A program made the translations under genes and the position numbers. A stretch of 34,526 nt of DNA, taken from positions 1-34,526 of the forward strand of contig NZ_JAEFCD010000007.1 in NCBI RefSeq assembly GCF_016405965.1, written 5' to 3'. Each line of letters begins with the position of its first letter. Position 1 is the first letter of the stretch. The notes beneath the pieces are model-generated. The model searched no databases, was not told where the DNA came from, and saw only the letters and a program-made list of their open reading frames with translations. The stretch is from Alteromonas sp. IB21. GTDB lineage: Bacteria; Pseudomonadota; Gammaproteobacteria; Enterobacterales; Alteromonadaceae. This document shows positions 7,640 to 16,347 of this stretch, piece after piece.

Positions 7640-8737
7640 ATGCTTTTACTAATTGTGTACGTCTTCATTGCACTGGGCTTTTCTTTTTTGTGCTCTATTG
7701 CCGAGGCTGTGATTCTAAGTGTTTCATCTGCTTACATTTCGGTGCTGGAAAAAGAGGGGAAGCCTAGTGGTGCCTTGCTTCGCAAGCAAACCGACAATAT
7801 TAATACACCGCTATCAGCCATACTTACATTAAATACGATTGCGCACACCATGGGCGCTGCTGGTGCAGGTGCACAGGCCGCTGCCGTGTTCGGTGATGCC
7901 TACTTGGGCATTATTTCCGCCGTACTTACCTTACTTATTCTTATTTTTTCAGAAATTATTCCAAAAACACTTGGGGCGACCTATTGGCGTGCACTTGCGC
8001 CAGTTACTGCGTATTTTTTGAAGTATCTCTCAATTATCCTCATGCCATTCGTGAAAATGTCAGCATTGATGACCAAGGGATTTAAAGAAGATAGCCCGCT
8101 TCGAGGTTTAAGCCGCAGTGAATTACACGCTATGGCAGAACTATCTGGTCAGGAAGGCCAGCTTGCAAATCACGAAGCCGTATTTTTACAGAGTTTGTTG
8201 AGCCTGCACGAGTTAAAAGTAAAAGATGCCATCACTCACCGTACTGCCCTTTTCAAAGTGTGTGAGACGATGACGGTGGAAGAGTTTTTTCATAAACATG
8301 CCAACATTGAGTTTTCCCGCATACCAATATTTGAAGATCAAGACTCAGAAAATATTACTGGATTTGTTATGCGCTCAGACCTGTTGGTGGCCCAAGCACG
8401 AGGGAACACAGATAAACCACTTTCTGCATATGCGAAAGATATGGTCACCGTACTTAATACCATGCCCTTATCAGTAACCTTCGAACACTTTATCAATAAG
8501 CACGTACATATGCTCTTGGTGGTTGATGAATACGGCGGTTTGGAAGGGGTGCTTACCCTTGAAGACCTGCTTGAGCGTTTATTGGGTGTGGATATTATTG
8601 ATGAAAAAGATACCACGGTAAGTATGCGCCGCTTAGCAAAAATGATGACAAAGCGCAAAGAGCAGATGATGATAAAAAATGTGCCTGATGCGTCACTTGA
8701 AAATTCCCCGAAGAAAAATTTCTCGAAGAAAAAATAA
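7640..8737 (+). CDS. CNNM/CorC-type DUF21-CBS membrane protein
   Basis: Membrane protein of the CNNM/hemolysin C-like family, members of which act in Mg2+/divalent-cation transport or homeostasis. The 365 residues give a DUF21 membrane domain (about 1-150) with three to four hydrophobic helices, the family hallmark SEIIPKTLG at about 104-112, then a CBS pair at about 200-320 ending VDEYGGLEGVLTLEDLLERLLG. The C-terminal CorC_HlyC transporter-associated domain seen in longer relatives is absent; instead there is a short, lysine-rich tail (KKNFSKKK). Cytoplasmic CBS domains usually bind adenine nucleotides. It follows the permease by 150 bases with no clear terminator, so co-transcription is possible. 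The older 'hemolysin' label is not supported by function. Confidence 0.88.
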   Translation: MLLLIVYVFIALGFSFLCSIAEAVILSVSSAYISVLEKEGKPSGALLRKQTDNINTPLSAILTLNTIAHTMGAAGAGAQAAAVFGDAYLGIISAVLTLLILIFSEIIPKTLGATYWRALAPVTAYFLKYLSIILMPFVKMSALMTKGFKEDSPLRGLSRSELHAMAELSGQEGQLANHEAVFLQSLLSLHELKVKDAITHRTALFKVCETMTVEEFFHKHANIEFSRIPIFEDQDSENITGFVMRSDLLVAQARGNTDKPLSAYAKDMVTVLNTMPLSVTFEHFINKHVHMLLVVDEYGGLEGVLTLEDLLERLLGVDIIDEKDTTVSMRRLAKMMTKRKEQMMIKNVPDASLENSPKKNFSKKK

Positions 8738-8786
8738 TCTGAGGAAAAAGTAGATAAAAATGTCCGCCATTATTAAGGATGATGAT

Positions 8787-9962
8787 ATGAAACGTGTTAC
8801 ATGGAAAAAGGTGTTCAGTACTGGCTATTCACAAAAACAGGTTGCTAAGCGAAATGCATTGTCGCTGACTTTTGCTGCTGCGCTCTCTTCCAGCGTCGCT
8901 GGAAGTGCAGTAGCTCAAGAGCTCAGCATTCCCTGTGATGAAGTGGAAGAAAAAGCGCTCGCTGAAGCCAAAGATGACGAAGTTAAGCGTATAAGTGCAT
9001 TTACCCCGGCTGCCCCATTAGAACGAGTCGATCCTAAATACCCCTCTTCAGCAGCCAGAAAAGGTCGTGAAGGCTGGGTAAGGTTGAGCTACGTTATCGA
9101 TGAAGAAGGCAGAGTAAAAGACCCAGTGGTAGAAGATTTCTTCGGAAGTCCCTCTTTCAAAAAAAGTGCACTATCAGCCGTCAAAAAGTGGCAGTATAGC
9201 CCGGCAATTAAGGATGGCGAACCCACTCAGCAATGTCATCAGGCTGTTCAAATGGACTTTTCTATGGTCGGAAAAAGTGGTGCTACGCGTAAATTCATCA
9301 AAGCTTATAAAAACGTAGACGATATATTTAAAGCGGGCGATCTTGAAGCGGCTGATGAGGCGTTTCAAGAACTTGAAAGTTGGGATACGCTAAACCGCTA
9401 TGAAAACGCGTGGTTGCTTAACTTAGAGTCGCAACTTGCAAATGAGCAAGGTGATATTGAAAGGGAAGCACGAAGCCTTACTCGATTACTTGCCAGCAAC
9501 GGACAGAAGCGTTTCAACAATGCGGTGTTTGATGAAGACTATATAGCTTACGTGCTCCAAAGAAAAATTCTTCTCGATGCCCAGCGCGGGTATTACGCAG
9601 AAGCGTTAAAGTCATATAGCGCGCTTCAAGAGATGGATGAGCAGGAAACACGCGAAGCAGAAATTGCGCCAATCGTTGATAAAATTAACGCATCCATCGC
9701 GTCTGATATCAACTTACAAGTGCCGGTGAGCATGGATGATGATGGACGCTGGTTTCACACGCTTGTACGAAATAAGTTTGCTTTTAACAACGTTCAAGGC
9801 GAACTTGATACCGTTGAAGTGCGCTGTGATACTCATAGAGAAAAATTCACTGTTGCTGAGGATCACATTTGGCATATTCCACAAAGCTGGGGGCAATGCC
9901 AGGTTATGGTTAAAGGTGACAGCGACACAACTTTCAATTTAGTTGAGGTTGCTGAAGGGTAA
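8787..9962 (+). CDS. Secreted protein with TonB C-terminal domain followed by helical region
   Basis: I choose ATG 8787 (391 residues), because AAGGA stands seven bases before it and the protein then starts with a signal peptide (basic, then LSLTFAAALSSSVAGSAVAQ, cleavage near residue 44). The alternative ATG at 8760 has its GAGGA 13 bases away. Residues about 77-158 form a TonB C-terminal domain (RVDPKYPSSAARKGREGWVRLSY..., AVKKWQYSPA). The remaining ~230 residues are mostly helical and look like degenerate TPR repeats (FKAGDLEAADEAFQEL, EALKSYSAL), followed by a small C-terminal domain with two cysteines. True TonB has its membrane anchor and proline-rich spacer before this domain; here neither is present, so the protein is probably periplasmic and may not energise receptors. 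Related proteins are commonly annotated 'energy transducer TonB'. Confidence 0.8.
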   Translation: MKRVTWKKVFSTGYSQKQVAKRNALSLTFAAALSSSVAGSAVAQELSIPCDEVEEKALAEAKDDEVKRISAFTPAAPLERVDPKYPSSAARKGREGWVRLSYVIDEEGRVKDPVVEDFFGSPSFKKSALSAVKKWQYSPAIKDGEPTQQCHQAVQMDFSMVGKSGATRKFIKAYKNVDDIFKAGDLEAADEAFQELESWDTLNRYENAWLLNLESQLANEQGDIEREARSLTRLLASNGQKRFNNAVFDEDYIAYVLQRKILLDAQRGYYAEALKSYSALQEMDEQETREAEIAPIVDKINASIASDINLQVPVSMDDDGRWFHTLVRNKFAFNNVQGELDTVEVRCDTHREKFTVAEDHIWHIPQSWGQCQVMVKGDSDTTFNLVEVAEG

Positions 9963-9972
9963 ACCGATAAGC

Positions 9973-10013
9973 CGCATTTTGTTTAAAGGCCTACCGTAAG
10001 TAGGCAAAATGCG
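9973..10013. repeat. Two-tier stem-loop between convergent genes
   Basis: An outer 9-bp pairing (cgcattttg with caaaatgcg) encloses an inner 6-bp stem (gcctac/gtaggc) with a five-base loop; one base is shared by the two stems. It sits between the TonB-domain gene and the cupredoxin-like gene and could end transcription from either side, but it has no clean T-tract. Confidence 0.45.
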
Positions 10014-10047
10014 AACGCAATCATTAAAGTCAGCGAGCCACGTTTCA

Positions 10048-10704
10048 TTAATAGTCGCCAAAACCAAAGTCAAAATTGTCATCAGATTCAATGGTTACCG
10101 TTAGCTTCCATTGCTTGCTCGTATCTGATGAAACAGATACAGAGCGGGTGCTAAAAGCTTGCTCACCGTCTACCAGAGGATGCCAGAAACTGACGCGGTA
10201 TTCGCCTATTGGCAGCATAATAGTAGTTTGTCCTTCCTCATTCGTTTTTCCGAAGTAAGGCGAGTCGGAAACAACGATATAGCCCAACATCCAGTCATGG
10301 ATGTTGCACCCGATATCGACGACACCGGCTTTTTCAAAACGCAGAGGCTCTGCGGTAAATTCCGTGTAGAGCTTTAGCTCGAACTGCTTGGTAGGAGAAA
10401 AAGAATAGACGTGATGAAATAAACTATCTGCGTTTGGAAAAGTCACTTCAGTGCCTGCGGGTACGACTAACACATGTGGCACAAATTGTTTATCTACCTG
10501 ATTCATTATTGCCGGCTGGTAGGAAGGTATTTGACTCTCATCTAATTCGAATTGCGGAGTGAATAAAAACACGCCGTCCTTCACCAGATTAGCACTGTCG
10601 TCTTCCAATAATATTGAGAAGGTTACCATCTCGGCTTTCTCACCTACCGCGATACCTGAATAGGCAATGAGAAAGAAGGCGCTTAAAAGTAGTTTATTTT
10701 TCAT
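10048..10704 (-). CDS. Periplasmic cupredoxin-like protein (methylamine-utilisation type)
   Basis: A 218-residue exported protein with a cleavable signal peptide (about residues 1-21). The middle resembles the plastocyanin-like proteins often labelled 'methylamine utilization protein': FVPHVLVVPAGTEVTFPNADSLFHHVYSFS, then GVVDIGCNIHDWMLGYIVV. His97 or His98, Cys133, His136 and Met139 are in the right places for a type-1 copper site; this is read from the motif, not shown. The C-terminal ~70 residues form a beta-rich carboxypeptidase-regulatory-like domain (TNEEGQTTIMLPIGEYRVSFWHP). No methylamine dehydrogenase genes are nearby, so that pathway is unlikely. The gene follows piuC with a 180-base gap and may be separately transcribed. 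Confidence 0.8.
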   Translation of the reverse strand: MKNKLLLSAFFLIAYSGIAVGEKAEMVTFSILLEDDSANLVKDGVFLFTPQFELDESQIPSYQPAIMNQVDKQFVPHVLVVPAGTEVTFPNADSLFHHVYSFSPTKQFELKLYTEFTAEPLRFEKAGVVDIGCNIHDWMLGYIVVSDSPYFGKTNEEGQTTIMLPIGEYRVSFWHPLVDGEQAFSTRSVSVSSDTSKQWKLTVTIESDDNFDFGFGDY

Positions 10705-10882
10705 TTAATCTAATTACCAACGAGGTTAGCTGCATTTAGAAATGCTTTCGGTAAATCTAAGAATAGACCTACTAACACACAACCATATTACACCATTGGT
10801 ATAAGACCTGCCGTATCTCCCTTTTACTTCACCTTCGGCGAGTATAAATGAACATTAGCCAGGCAAGGATAGTGAACCGCAA

Positions 10883-11563
10883 CTAAACGTGCGCAAACTG
10901 CCTAATCAGATTGTGATAAACGTGATGTAATCCATCTAGCTGTTCCCGCTCAGCATTGCCGCCATTGATAAGCGACTGAATACTCTGATCAAGCTGAAAA
11001 AGCGTTTCGCGCATGTGCTGGTCGCTCACCATGCTCTGTATCCAAGTGATAGCTGCAATGCGTTCTCCTTTGGTCACTGGCGTAACTTTATGCAGGCTCG
11101 ATGAGGGATACAGAACTGCACTGCCGGCGTCGCACTTTACTTTTTGCTCGCCGAATCCGGTTTGAATAACTAATTCCCCGCCTTCATAGTCTTCTTTGGG
11201 CGTTAAGAAAACGGTCATCGACATATCGCTTCTCAATACATCTGGGGTGTTCGGAATACGCATAATGGCAGCATCGACATGATAGCCATAGGTCTGGGAC
11301 TCGCTATAGCGATTAAAGCAAGGCGGAAAAATACGTTGAGGTAGTGCGCCTGAAATAACTTTAGGGCTATTGCCCAGCTTGCTCAGTAGCGCGTTAGCAA
11401 GTTGCTGAACACGAGCATCCTGAGCGTCTGCCTGACCATTATTTTTGACGCCGGCAGCCATGCCCATTGCCGTACTCTTCCCGTCATTAAAGGGAACCTT
11501 CGCCAACTGCTGACGAAACTGAGCCACTTCATCTCTTGTCAGAAGGTCTTCAATAATAATCAT
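10883..11563 (-). CDS. piuC: PKHD-type Fe(II)/2-oxoglutarate dioxygenase (PiuC/YbiX)
   Basis: A 226-residue cytoplasmic non-heme iron dioxygenase of the PiuC/YbiX family, known as an iron-starvation protein encoded next to catecholate siderophore receptors (PiuA, Fiu). The facial triad is visible as His95 and Asp97 in YGYHVDA and His158 in SLHKVTP; Arg168 in KGERIAAITW is the expected 2-oxoglutarate ligand. RIFPPCFNRY precedes the first histidine, as in relatives. The length matches the family. The physiological substrate is unknown. It lies 70 bases after the receptor gene, with an attenuator-like terminator between them, so its expression is probably a fraction of the receptor's Fur-controlled transcript. 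Confidence 0.93.
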   Translation of the reverse strand: MIIIEDLLTRDEVAQFRQQLAKVPFNDGKSTAMGMAAGVKNNGQADAQDARVQQLANALLSKLGNSPKVISGALPQRIFPPCFNRYSESQTYGYHVDAAIMRIPNTPDVLRSDMSMTVFLTPKEDYEGGELVIQTGFGEQKVKCDAGSAVLYPSSSLHKVTPVTKGERIAAITWIQSMVSDQHMRETLFQLDQSIQSLINGGNAEREQLDGLHHVYHNLIRQFAHV

Positions 11564-11593
11564 TCTTCAACGCTTATAAGATAGTTGTTGGGT

Positions 11594-11621
11594 AAATAAA
11601 ACTAGGCGGTTGCCCGCCTAG
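11594..11621 (-). terminator. Terminator/attenuator between receptor gene and piuC
   Basis: On the minus strand an 8-bp stem (ctaggcgg/ccgcctag, loop gcaa) is followed by ttttattt, 13 bases beyond the receptor stop codon. It would partly uncouple piuC from the receptor gene. Confidence 0.8.
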
Positions 11622-11633
11622 GTCGTGCTAGCA

Positions 11634-13931
11634 TTAAAACTCGTAGCTAACGGTACCAGTAATGTTGCGGCCATCACCAATATACATGAAGGCGCCAGAA
11701 CGGTAGGCTGCCGTCCAGTATTCTTCGTCAAACAAGTTTCCAATGTTAACACGGAAAGTCAGTGACTCTGAGTGGTAGTAGTTAGCGAATAGGTTCACTA
11801 CTTGGTAATCAGGCACTACGATTGAGTACTCGCCAGTTTCAGCGCTATAGCCAGCGGCCGTGTCAGGCTGACCGCCATACATTTCTGATTGATAGCTGTA
11901 ATCACCACCAAAGGCAAATTTCTCGTTAGGCTGATAACGCATTTGAATATAGAAGCTCTCATCGGCAAAGTTACTTAGCGCTAAACCAAGGTTATCTTCA
12001 CTGTATGATTTAAGTACTTCTGAGTCCATAAACGCAGCTGATGCCTGAATGCTAAGCTTATCGGTTATGTCACCGCTTAAACCAAACTCAATACCTTCTA
12101 CGCGGTTTTCACCGGTATTCAATGTGCCAAGCGTTGAGTAGGCATCACCTACACTTTCATGTACATCACTTTTGGTTATACGGAAAAGTGCTGCATTCGC
12201 TACTAGCTTTTCATTGAACAGTGACCATTTGGTACCTAACTCGATGTTTTCTACTTGTTCTGGGTCTGCTTGCGATGCTTGCTCAGGCGTGCCACAAATA
12301 CCGCCGTAACCACAGTTAGCACCTAGGTCAGATTCGCCGCCATTAATATTTGTTGCAGTACTGTAAGAAGCGTAAATATTGCCATTTTCGGTCACATCGT
12401 AAACTAGGCCTAAGTGACCGTTGTATAGTTCATCTGAGAACTCGTATAGGTCGCTGGAGGTTTGGTTGCTATAGTCATAACTATCTACACGGAGGCCTGC
12501 GAAAACGTTAAAGTTTTCAGTTAATTCAAAAGTATCCATGACATATAGCGAGTAGGTTTCAATATCAAACAGCGCGTCAACGTCGCCACGGGTAAAGGCT
12601 TTACCCATTAATGAACCGATATTATCAACTTCATTGCCCTCACCATCTAATAAGCAGTAGCTTTCAGATACGCCGCGTCGACCACTGGTTAAGCAGTTAG
12701 ATGGATTGGTGTAGTCCATATTAAACACGCCGTTGTCTACAGACTCATCGGTATATTCAAAACCAAATACAAAGCGGTGATCTAGACCTGCAAAATTTGT
12801 GTCCCAGAATAGGTTGAACTGTGTGGTGACATAGTCCACTTCCTGCCAGCCTTGATGGTTGCTCAATGAAAGCGTATACGCCCCTGGTGCAGTTGGGTCT
12901 GTATCGGCGCGATTAGTACCACTCATACCGGTCGTAATGTATTCGTTTTCCGTTTTACCCACGCGGGTGGCATTGTAGAAGCGCACGTTATCGCTAATGT
13001 CATACTCAGTACGCAAGGTGAATGTTGTCACTTCCGAGTTTTGGAAGTCTTCATCTTGCGCGTACACAGGAATATCTTCTAGAGGATAACCTGCGTCTCT
13101 ATCGTAGTAGCTACCCAAGTCAGGAATGTCTTCTGCATTAAGGTAGTAAAGGTCGCCAGTAAATGACAAACGGTCGGTAGGTTGATTCACATAAGAAAGC
13201 TGAACCCCTTCACGATCACGCTCTATACCTTCACGGCCGGGCTTATCTTCTGACGAATAAAGCCCATTTAAGCGCACCGCGCTGGTTTCAGTAAGGGTTT
13301 TGTTTAAATCGACGGTTACACGCTTGTGCTCGTCTGTACCAACAGCGGCATCTACGCGGCCAAAGTTATAAGCGGTTGATGCTTTTTTAGTAATTGAGTT
13401 AACCGCACCACCTGAAGAGCCACGGCCTGCAAAGGTTGAACTCGGGCCTTTTGTAATTTCAACACGCTCGGTTGCGAAGCTTTCACGGGTTGTCATACCC
13501 GGGTCGCGCAGACCATCAACAAATACATCACTACGCGCTTCGTGGCCACGAATAATGTAGCGGTCACCAAAAGCATTACCATTCTCACCCGTACCTAACG
13601 TTACGCCAGCTTGCGCTTGTAATATGTCTTTAAGGTCGGTTCTGCCGCTTTCTTGAATTTGGTCTTGAGTAAGAACACTAATGGTTTGTGGTGTGTCTAC
13701 TAAGTCAGCCAAACGGCGAGGATCACCTGACTTGTTGTAGCGATAGATAGACTGCTGAACGCCATGAATGCGAATGAGCTCTATGGCTTCATCGGATGAC
13801 GCTTTACATTCAGCAGATGTCGCCTCGTCGCACTTCTCTACATTTTCCTGTGCCATAGCTGCACCGCTGCCAAAGGCAAGCGCTGCGGCGATGGTTTGTG
13901 CGCCCATCGTTAATTTAGTGTTTTTCATCAT
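11634..13931 (-). CDS. TonB-dependent siderophore receptor (Fiu/PiuA-like)
   Basis: Outer-membrane, TonB-dependent receptor of about 765 residues. It has a signal peptide (TIAAALAFGSGAAMAQ), a short extension with two cysteines, a plug domain (DLVDTPQTISVLTQDQIQESG, then YIIRGHEARSDVFVDGLRD and VEITKGPSSTFAGRGSSGGAVN), and a 22-strand barrel ending NITGTVSYEF with the terminal aromatic residue needed for assembly. The plug motifs are those of catecholate-type siderophore receptors, and the piuC neighbour supports that; the actual ligand is inference. Two ATGs stand in tandem; AAGGG is four bases from the first and seven from the second, so the second (13928) is a little better. A near-perfect Fur box lies 60-80 bases upstream, so repression by iron is likely. 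Confidence 0.95.
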   Translation of the reverse strand: MMKNTKLTMGAQTIAAALAFGSGAAMAQENVEKCDEATSAECKASSDEAIELIRIHGVQQSIYRYNKSGDPRRLADLVDTPQTISVLTQDQIQESGRTDLKDILQAQAGVTLGTGENGNAFGDRYIIRGHEARSDVFVDGLRDPGMTTRESFATERVEITKGPSSTFAGRGSSGGAVNSITKKASTAYNFGRVDAAVGTDEHKRVTVDLNKTLTETSAVRLNGLYSSEDKPGREGIERDREGVQLSYVNQPTDRLSFTGDLYYLNAEDIPDLGSYYDRDAGYPLEDIPVYAQDEDFQNSEVTTFTLRTEYDISDNVRFYNATRVGKTENEYITTGMSGTNRADTDPTAPGAYTLSLSNHQGWQEVDYVTTQFNLFWDTNFAGLDHRFVFGFEYTDESVDNGVFNMDYTNPSNCLTSGRRGVSESYCLLDGEGNEVDNIGSLMGKAFTRGDVDALFDIETYSLYVMDTFELTENFNVFAGLRVDSYDYSNQTSSDLYEFSDELYNGHLGLVYDVTENGNIYASYSTATNINGGESDLGANCGYGGICGTPEQASQADPEQVENIELGTKWSLFNEKLVANAALFRITKSDVHESVGDAYSTLGTLNTGENRVEGIEFGLSGDITDKLSIQASAAFMDSEVLKSYSEDNLGLALSNFADESFYIQMRYQPNEKFAFGGDYSYQSEMYGGQPDTAAGYSAETGEYSIVVPDYQVVNLFANYYHSESLTFRVNIGNLFDEEYWTAAYRSGAFMYIGDGRNITGTVSYEF

Positions 13932-13994
13932 GTTTCCCTTGAGTGTGTGTAAGGATGATGAAGTCTATTTAATTAGTCTGGAAATGTAAATATA

Positions 13995-14013
13995 AATGAT
14001 AACTATTATCATT
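13995..14013 (-). promoter_or_regulatory. Fur box upstream of the siderophore receptor gene
   Basis: The 19-base site aatgataactattatcatt matches the 7-1-7 Fur core (TGATAATnATTATCA) at all but one position and is almost palindromic. Its location just ahead of an iron-uptake receptor and piuC makes Fur control very likely. Confidence 0.88.
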
Positions 14014-14117
14014 GGTAAAATATAAAAGGAGTTTTAAGCAATAGTTAAAAGAGACAAGGCGTAGCGTAACTTACCAGCGTTTAAAGGAATTTCTTCTACA
14101 TGTTGGTGTTCTAGATA

Positions 14118-16286
14118 TTAAAGGGGAAAGTCAATCTTAACGATCACGCCCGATTCATCCTCTCTGTCATATAAGAAAAGATGCCCCTTATGGAATGTGG
14201 CAATCATGTTGGCGATATAAAGTCCAAGTCCTAGGTGGGGAGAGTGAACAGAATTTTGCACATCGTTCTCTTTTCTTACCGAAACCATAGATTGGGTGAG
14301 CTGGTTTTTCATGCCTTTTGGCAAAAGCGGGCCTGGATTACTTACGGTTAGTACAGCCTGCTTGTCCTTCTTTTCAAGAGCGATAAGTATTTCGTCGTTG
14401 TCTTGGCTGAAATCTACAGCGTTTGAAATAACCTTATCAAAGAGTTGAGCGACAAGTTCGGCAGAGCCATAAACCATCATAGAACGGTTTGTTGTAGAAA
14501 ACTGCCACAGTCGCTGAGCGTAGGCATGCTTGTAGCCTTCAACACAGCCCTGTATCACTTCGACAATGTTGAAATTAGCCATGTCTTCTTGCGCAATGGC
14601 TTGTTCTAATCGCGTTGCCTCACTCATGCTGTTTAAGATACTACTCAAACGACTTACACCCGATTGGGCCCGTTCTATAAACACCGCCTGCTGGTCAGCA
14701 TCGCTCACGTGAGTCAGCATATCCAATGACGACTTCACTACAGCGATAGGGGTTCTTAATTCGTGAGATAAGCGAGATGCCATGTTTTCTAGATAAGAGT
14801 TGTACTGCTGCAACCGCAGTAGTACATCGGCGAACGAGCGTGACAAGTCACCGATTTCGTCACGCTGATTCGATACTGGCATGGTGCCAATAATTTTCCC
14901 ATTGTCATCAATCACGGATTCGGTGCTATCGCGAAGGGCGCGAATGCGATTCGAAATTCGCGTGGCGAATAGTAAGAGTCCTAATGTGCCTATGGTCATG
15001 ACTGCCAAAATAACGTGGAAGAGTTGTTCTAGTGCCCGGTTTCGCAGCGTGCGAATACCATTGGTCGTCTGTTCTACAATGACCGCTCCCATCACGTTTC
15101 CTTCGATAAAAATGGGGTAGGCTGCAGAAAGTATTATGGCTTTATTATCGGGGGATAAGCGCCACAGTGAATCAGGCTGTCCGTTAAGTGCTGTCCCTAA
15201 ATCTTGCCCGGCAAGTGCGTAAGCGTCATCTAGTTCATCAACAAAATCTGAAGGCGGTCTCGTAAGAATTTGATAGTAAATAGGTAGTAACCACTTACTT
15301 TCTATCCAATGCCATAGTGAATTGGAAGGTACTTCTTTTTCGTCTACTTTTATCCCAGTAGCAGACTGAATGTCGCCTGCCCGTGCGAGTACTCGTTTGT
15401 GCTTATCCACGACCCACACACGAGAGTCGGCATATTTAAGCCCTGCCAATATGCGTTCAATTTCAGGCGAAGGGGTAATAACGGTACCAAGCTCATCGAG
15501 TTCTTTGGTGTTCGCTGTGCCAATGGCATATTGTTTTAGTCGGCGTACTTTATCGTCGACATCAACAACAGAAAACGCTAACCCGCTGGTGGTCATAGAT
15601 AAAGGAAAGCGCAGTTCAATGTTGTAGCCAGTGACGGTTTCCTGCCAGCGCCCCTGAATAGCGAGCGCGTTTTCTATTGCTCTTGTTGTGGCGGTGCTGT
15701 CCGAAAGTTTGTAAGCATTTACCCAGCCACTTTCATAGGGGGCAACTACGTATCTTGCTAGCTCACCCAGAGAAGTTTCCAGACCTATGAGCAGGTGGTC
15801 GCCCGTTTCTACACTTAAACTATTGGGCTGTCGCCATAGTAAAACGTCATCATTAACTTCAAACATGGCATACAGAAATTGACCATAGCGCCCCACCATA
15901 TGCTTAAACGATAAACTCGTTGGTTCGCCGTTGAACCCATTGTAATACTCAATAACCTTGTCATTGCCATACTCACTGATTAACTCACCGACCTGCTGCC
16001 AGTCGTTAAGTTCGCCATCAAGTCGAATGGGTGATGGAATAGGCGGCGCGTATAGGTCGGTGCCGGGGCGTACGTCTTGAAGGTAAGCTGATTGGCTGTC
16101 AAATAAGGCTGGGCGCTCATGAAGCGCAGTGGCGACGGCTCGGGCCGTCCCTATCATGGTTTGCTCTTGACCATTTCGCAGGTACTGTTCAAGTTCCCAA
16201 ACGTAGTTATAACCCAGGTAGGGGATGGTGAACAGGAACAGCGACAGCACCATAAGCTGAAGACGAATAGAAAAGCGAAATCCCAT
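14118..16286 (-). CDS. pdsS: Sortase-system sensor histidine kinase PdsS
   Basis: A 722-residue membrane histidine kinase that I recognise as the 'proteobacterial dedicated sortase system' kinase type (TIGR03785). A first membrane helix spans about residues 11-29 (MVLSLFLFTIPYLGYNYVW) and a second about 423-441. The long periplasmic part between contains a region from about residue 83 (PIRLDGELNDW) to 235 that resembles a family-9 carbohydrate-binding fold, then a further sensor region. HAMP follows, then the H-box SHELRTPIAVV with His508, an N-box near 634-644 (DKVISNAVDFS) and the G-box LGLGLYIA. It is the second gene of a pair, 61 bases after pdsR. The sortase and its target protein, usually close by, are not in this window. 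Confidence 0.87.
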   Translation of the reverse strand: MGFRFSIRLQLMVLSLFLFTIPYLGYNYVWELEQYLRNGQEQTMIGTARAVATALHERPALFDSQSAYLQDVRPGTDLYAPPIPSPIRLDGELNDWQQVGELISEYGNDKVIEYYNGFNGEPTSLSFKHMVGRYGQFLYAMFEVNDDVLLWRQPNSLSVETGDHLLIGLETSLGELARYVVAPYESGWVNAYKLSDSTATTRAIENALAIQGRWQETVTGYNIELRFPLSMTTSGLAFSVVDVDDKVRRLKQYAIGTANTKELDELGTVITPSPEIERILAGLKYADSRVWVVDKHKRVLARAGDIQSATGIKVDEKEVPSNSLWHWIESKWLLPIYYQILTRPPSDFVDELDDAYALAGQDLGTALNGQPDSLWRLSPDNKAIILSAAYPIFIEGNVMGAVIVEQTTNGIRTLRNRALEQLFHVILAVMTIGTLGLLLFATRISNRIRALRDSTESVIDDNGKIIGTMPVSNQRDEIGDLSRSFADVLLRLQQYNSYLENMASRLSHELRTPIAVVKSSLDMLTHVSDADQQAVFIERAQSGVSRLSSILNSMSEATRLEQAIAQEDMANFNIVEVIQGCVEGYKHAYAQRLWQFSTTNRSMMVYGSAELVAQLFDKVISNAVDFSQDNDEILIALEKKDKQAVLTVSNPGPLLPKGMKNQLTQSMVSVRKENDVQNSVHSPHLGLGLYIANMIATFHKGHLFLYDREDESGVIVKIDFPL

Positions 16287-16347
16287 GGTTTTAGTCGGTT
16301 GCCCCTGATGTTTATAGTCGGTTTACTGCGGCCTTAGCGTACACTTT

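Noticed and set aside
7640..8737. Hemolysin activity for the DUF21-CBS protein
   Set aside because: The hemolysin name is historical; the domains indicate cation homeostasis.
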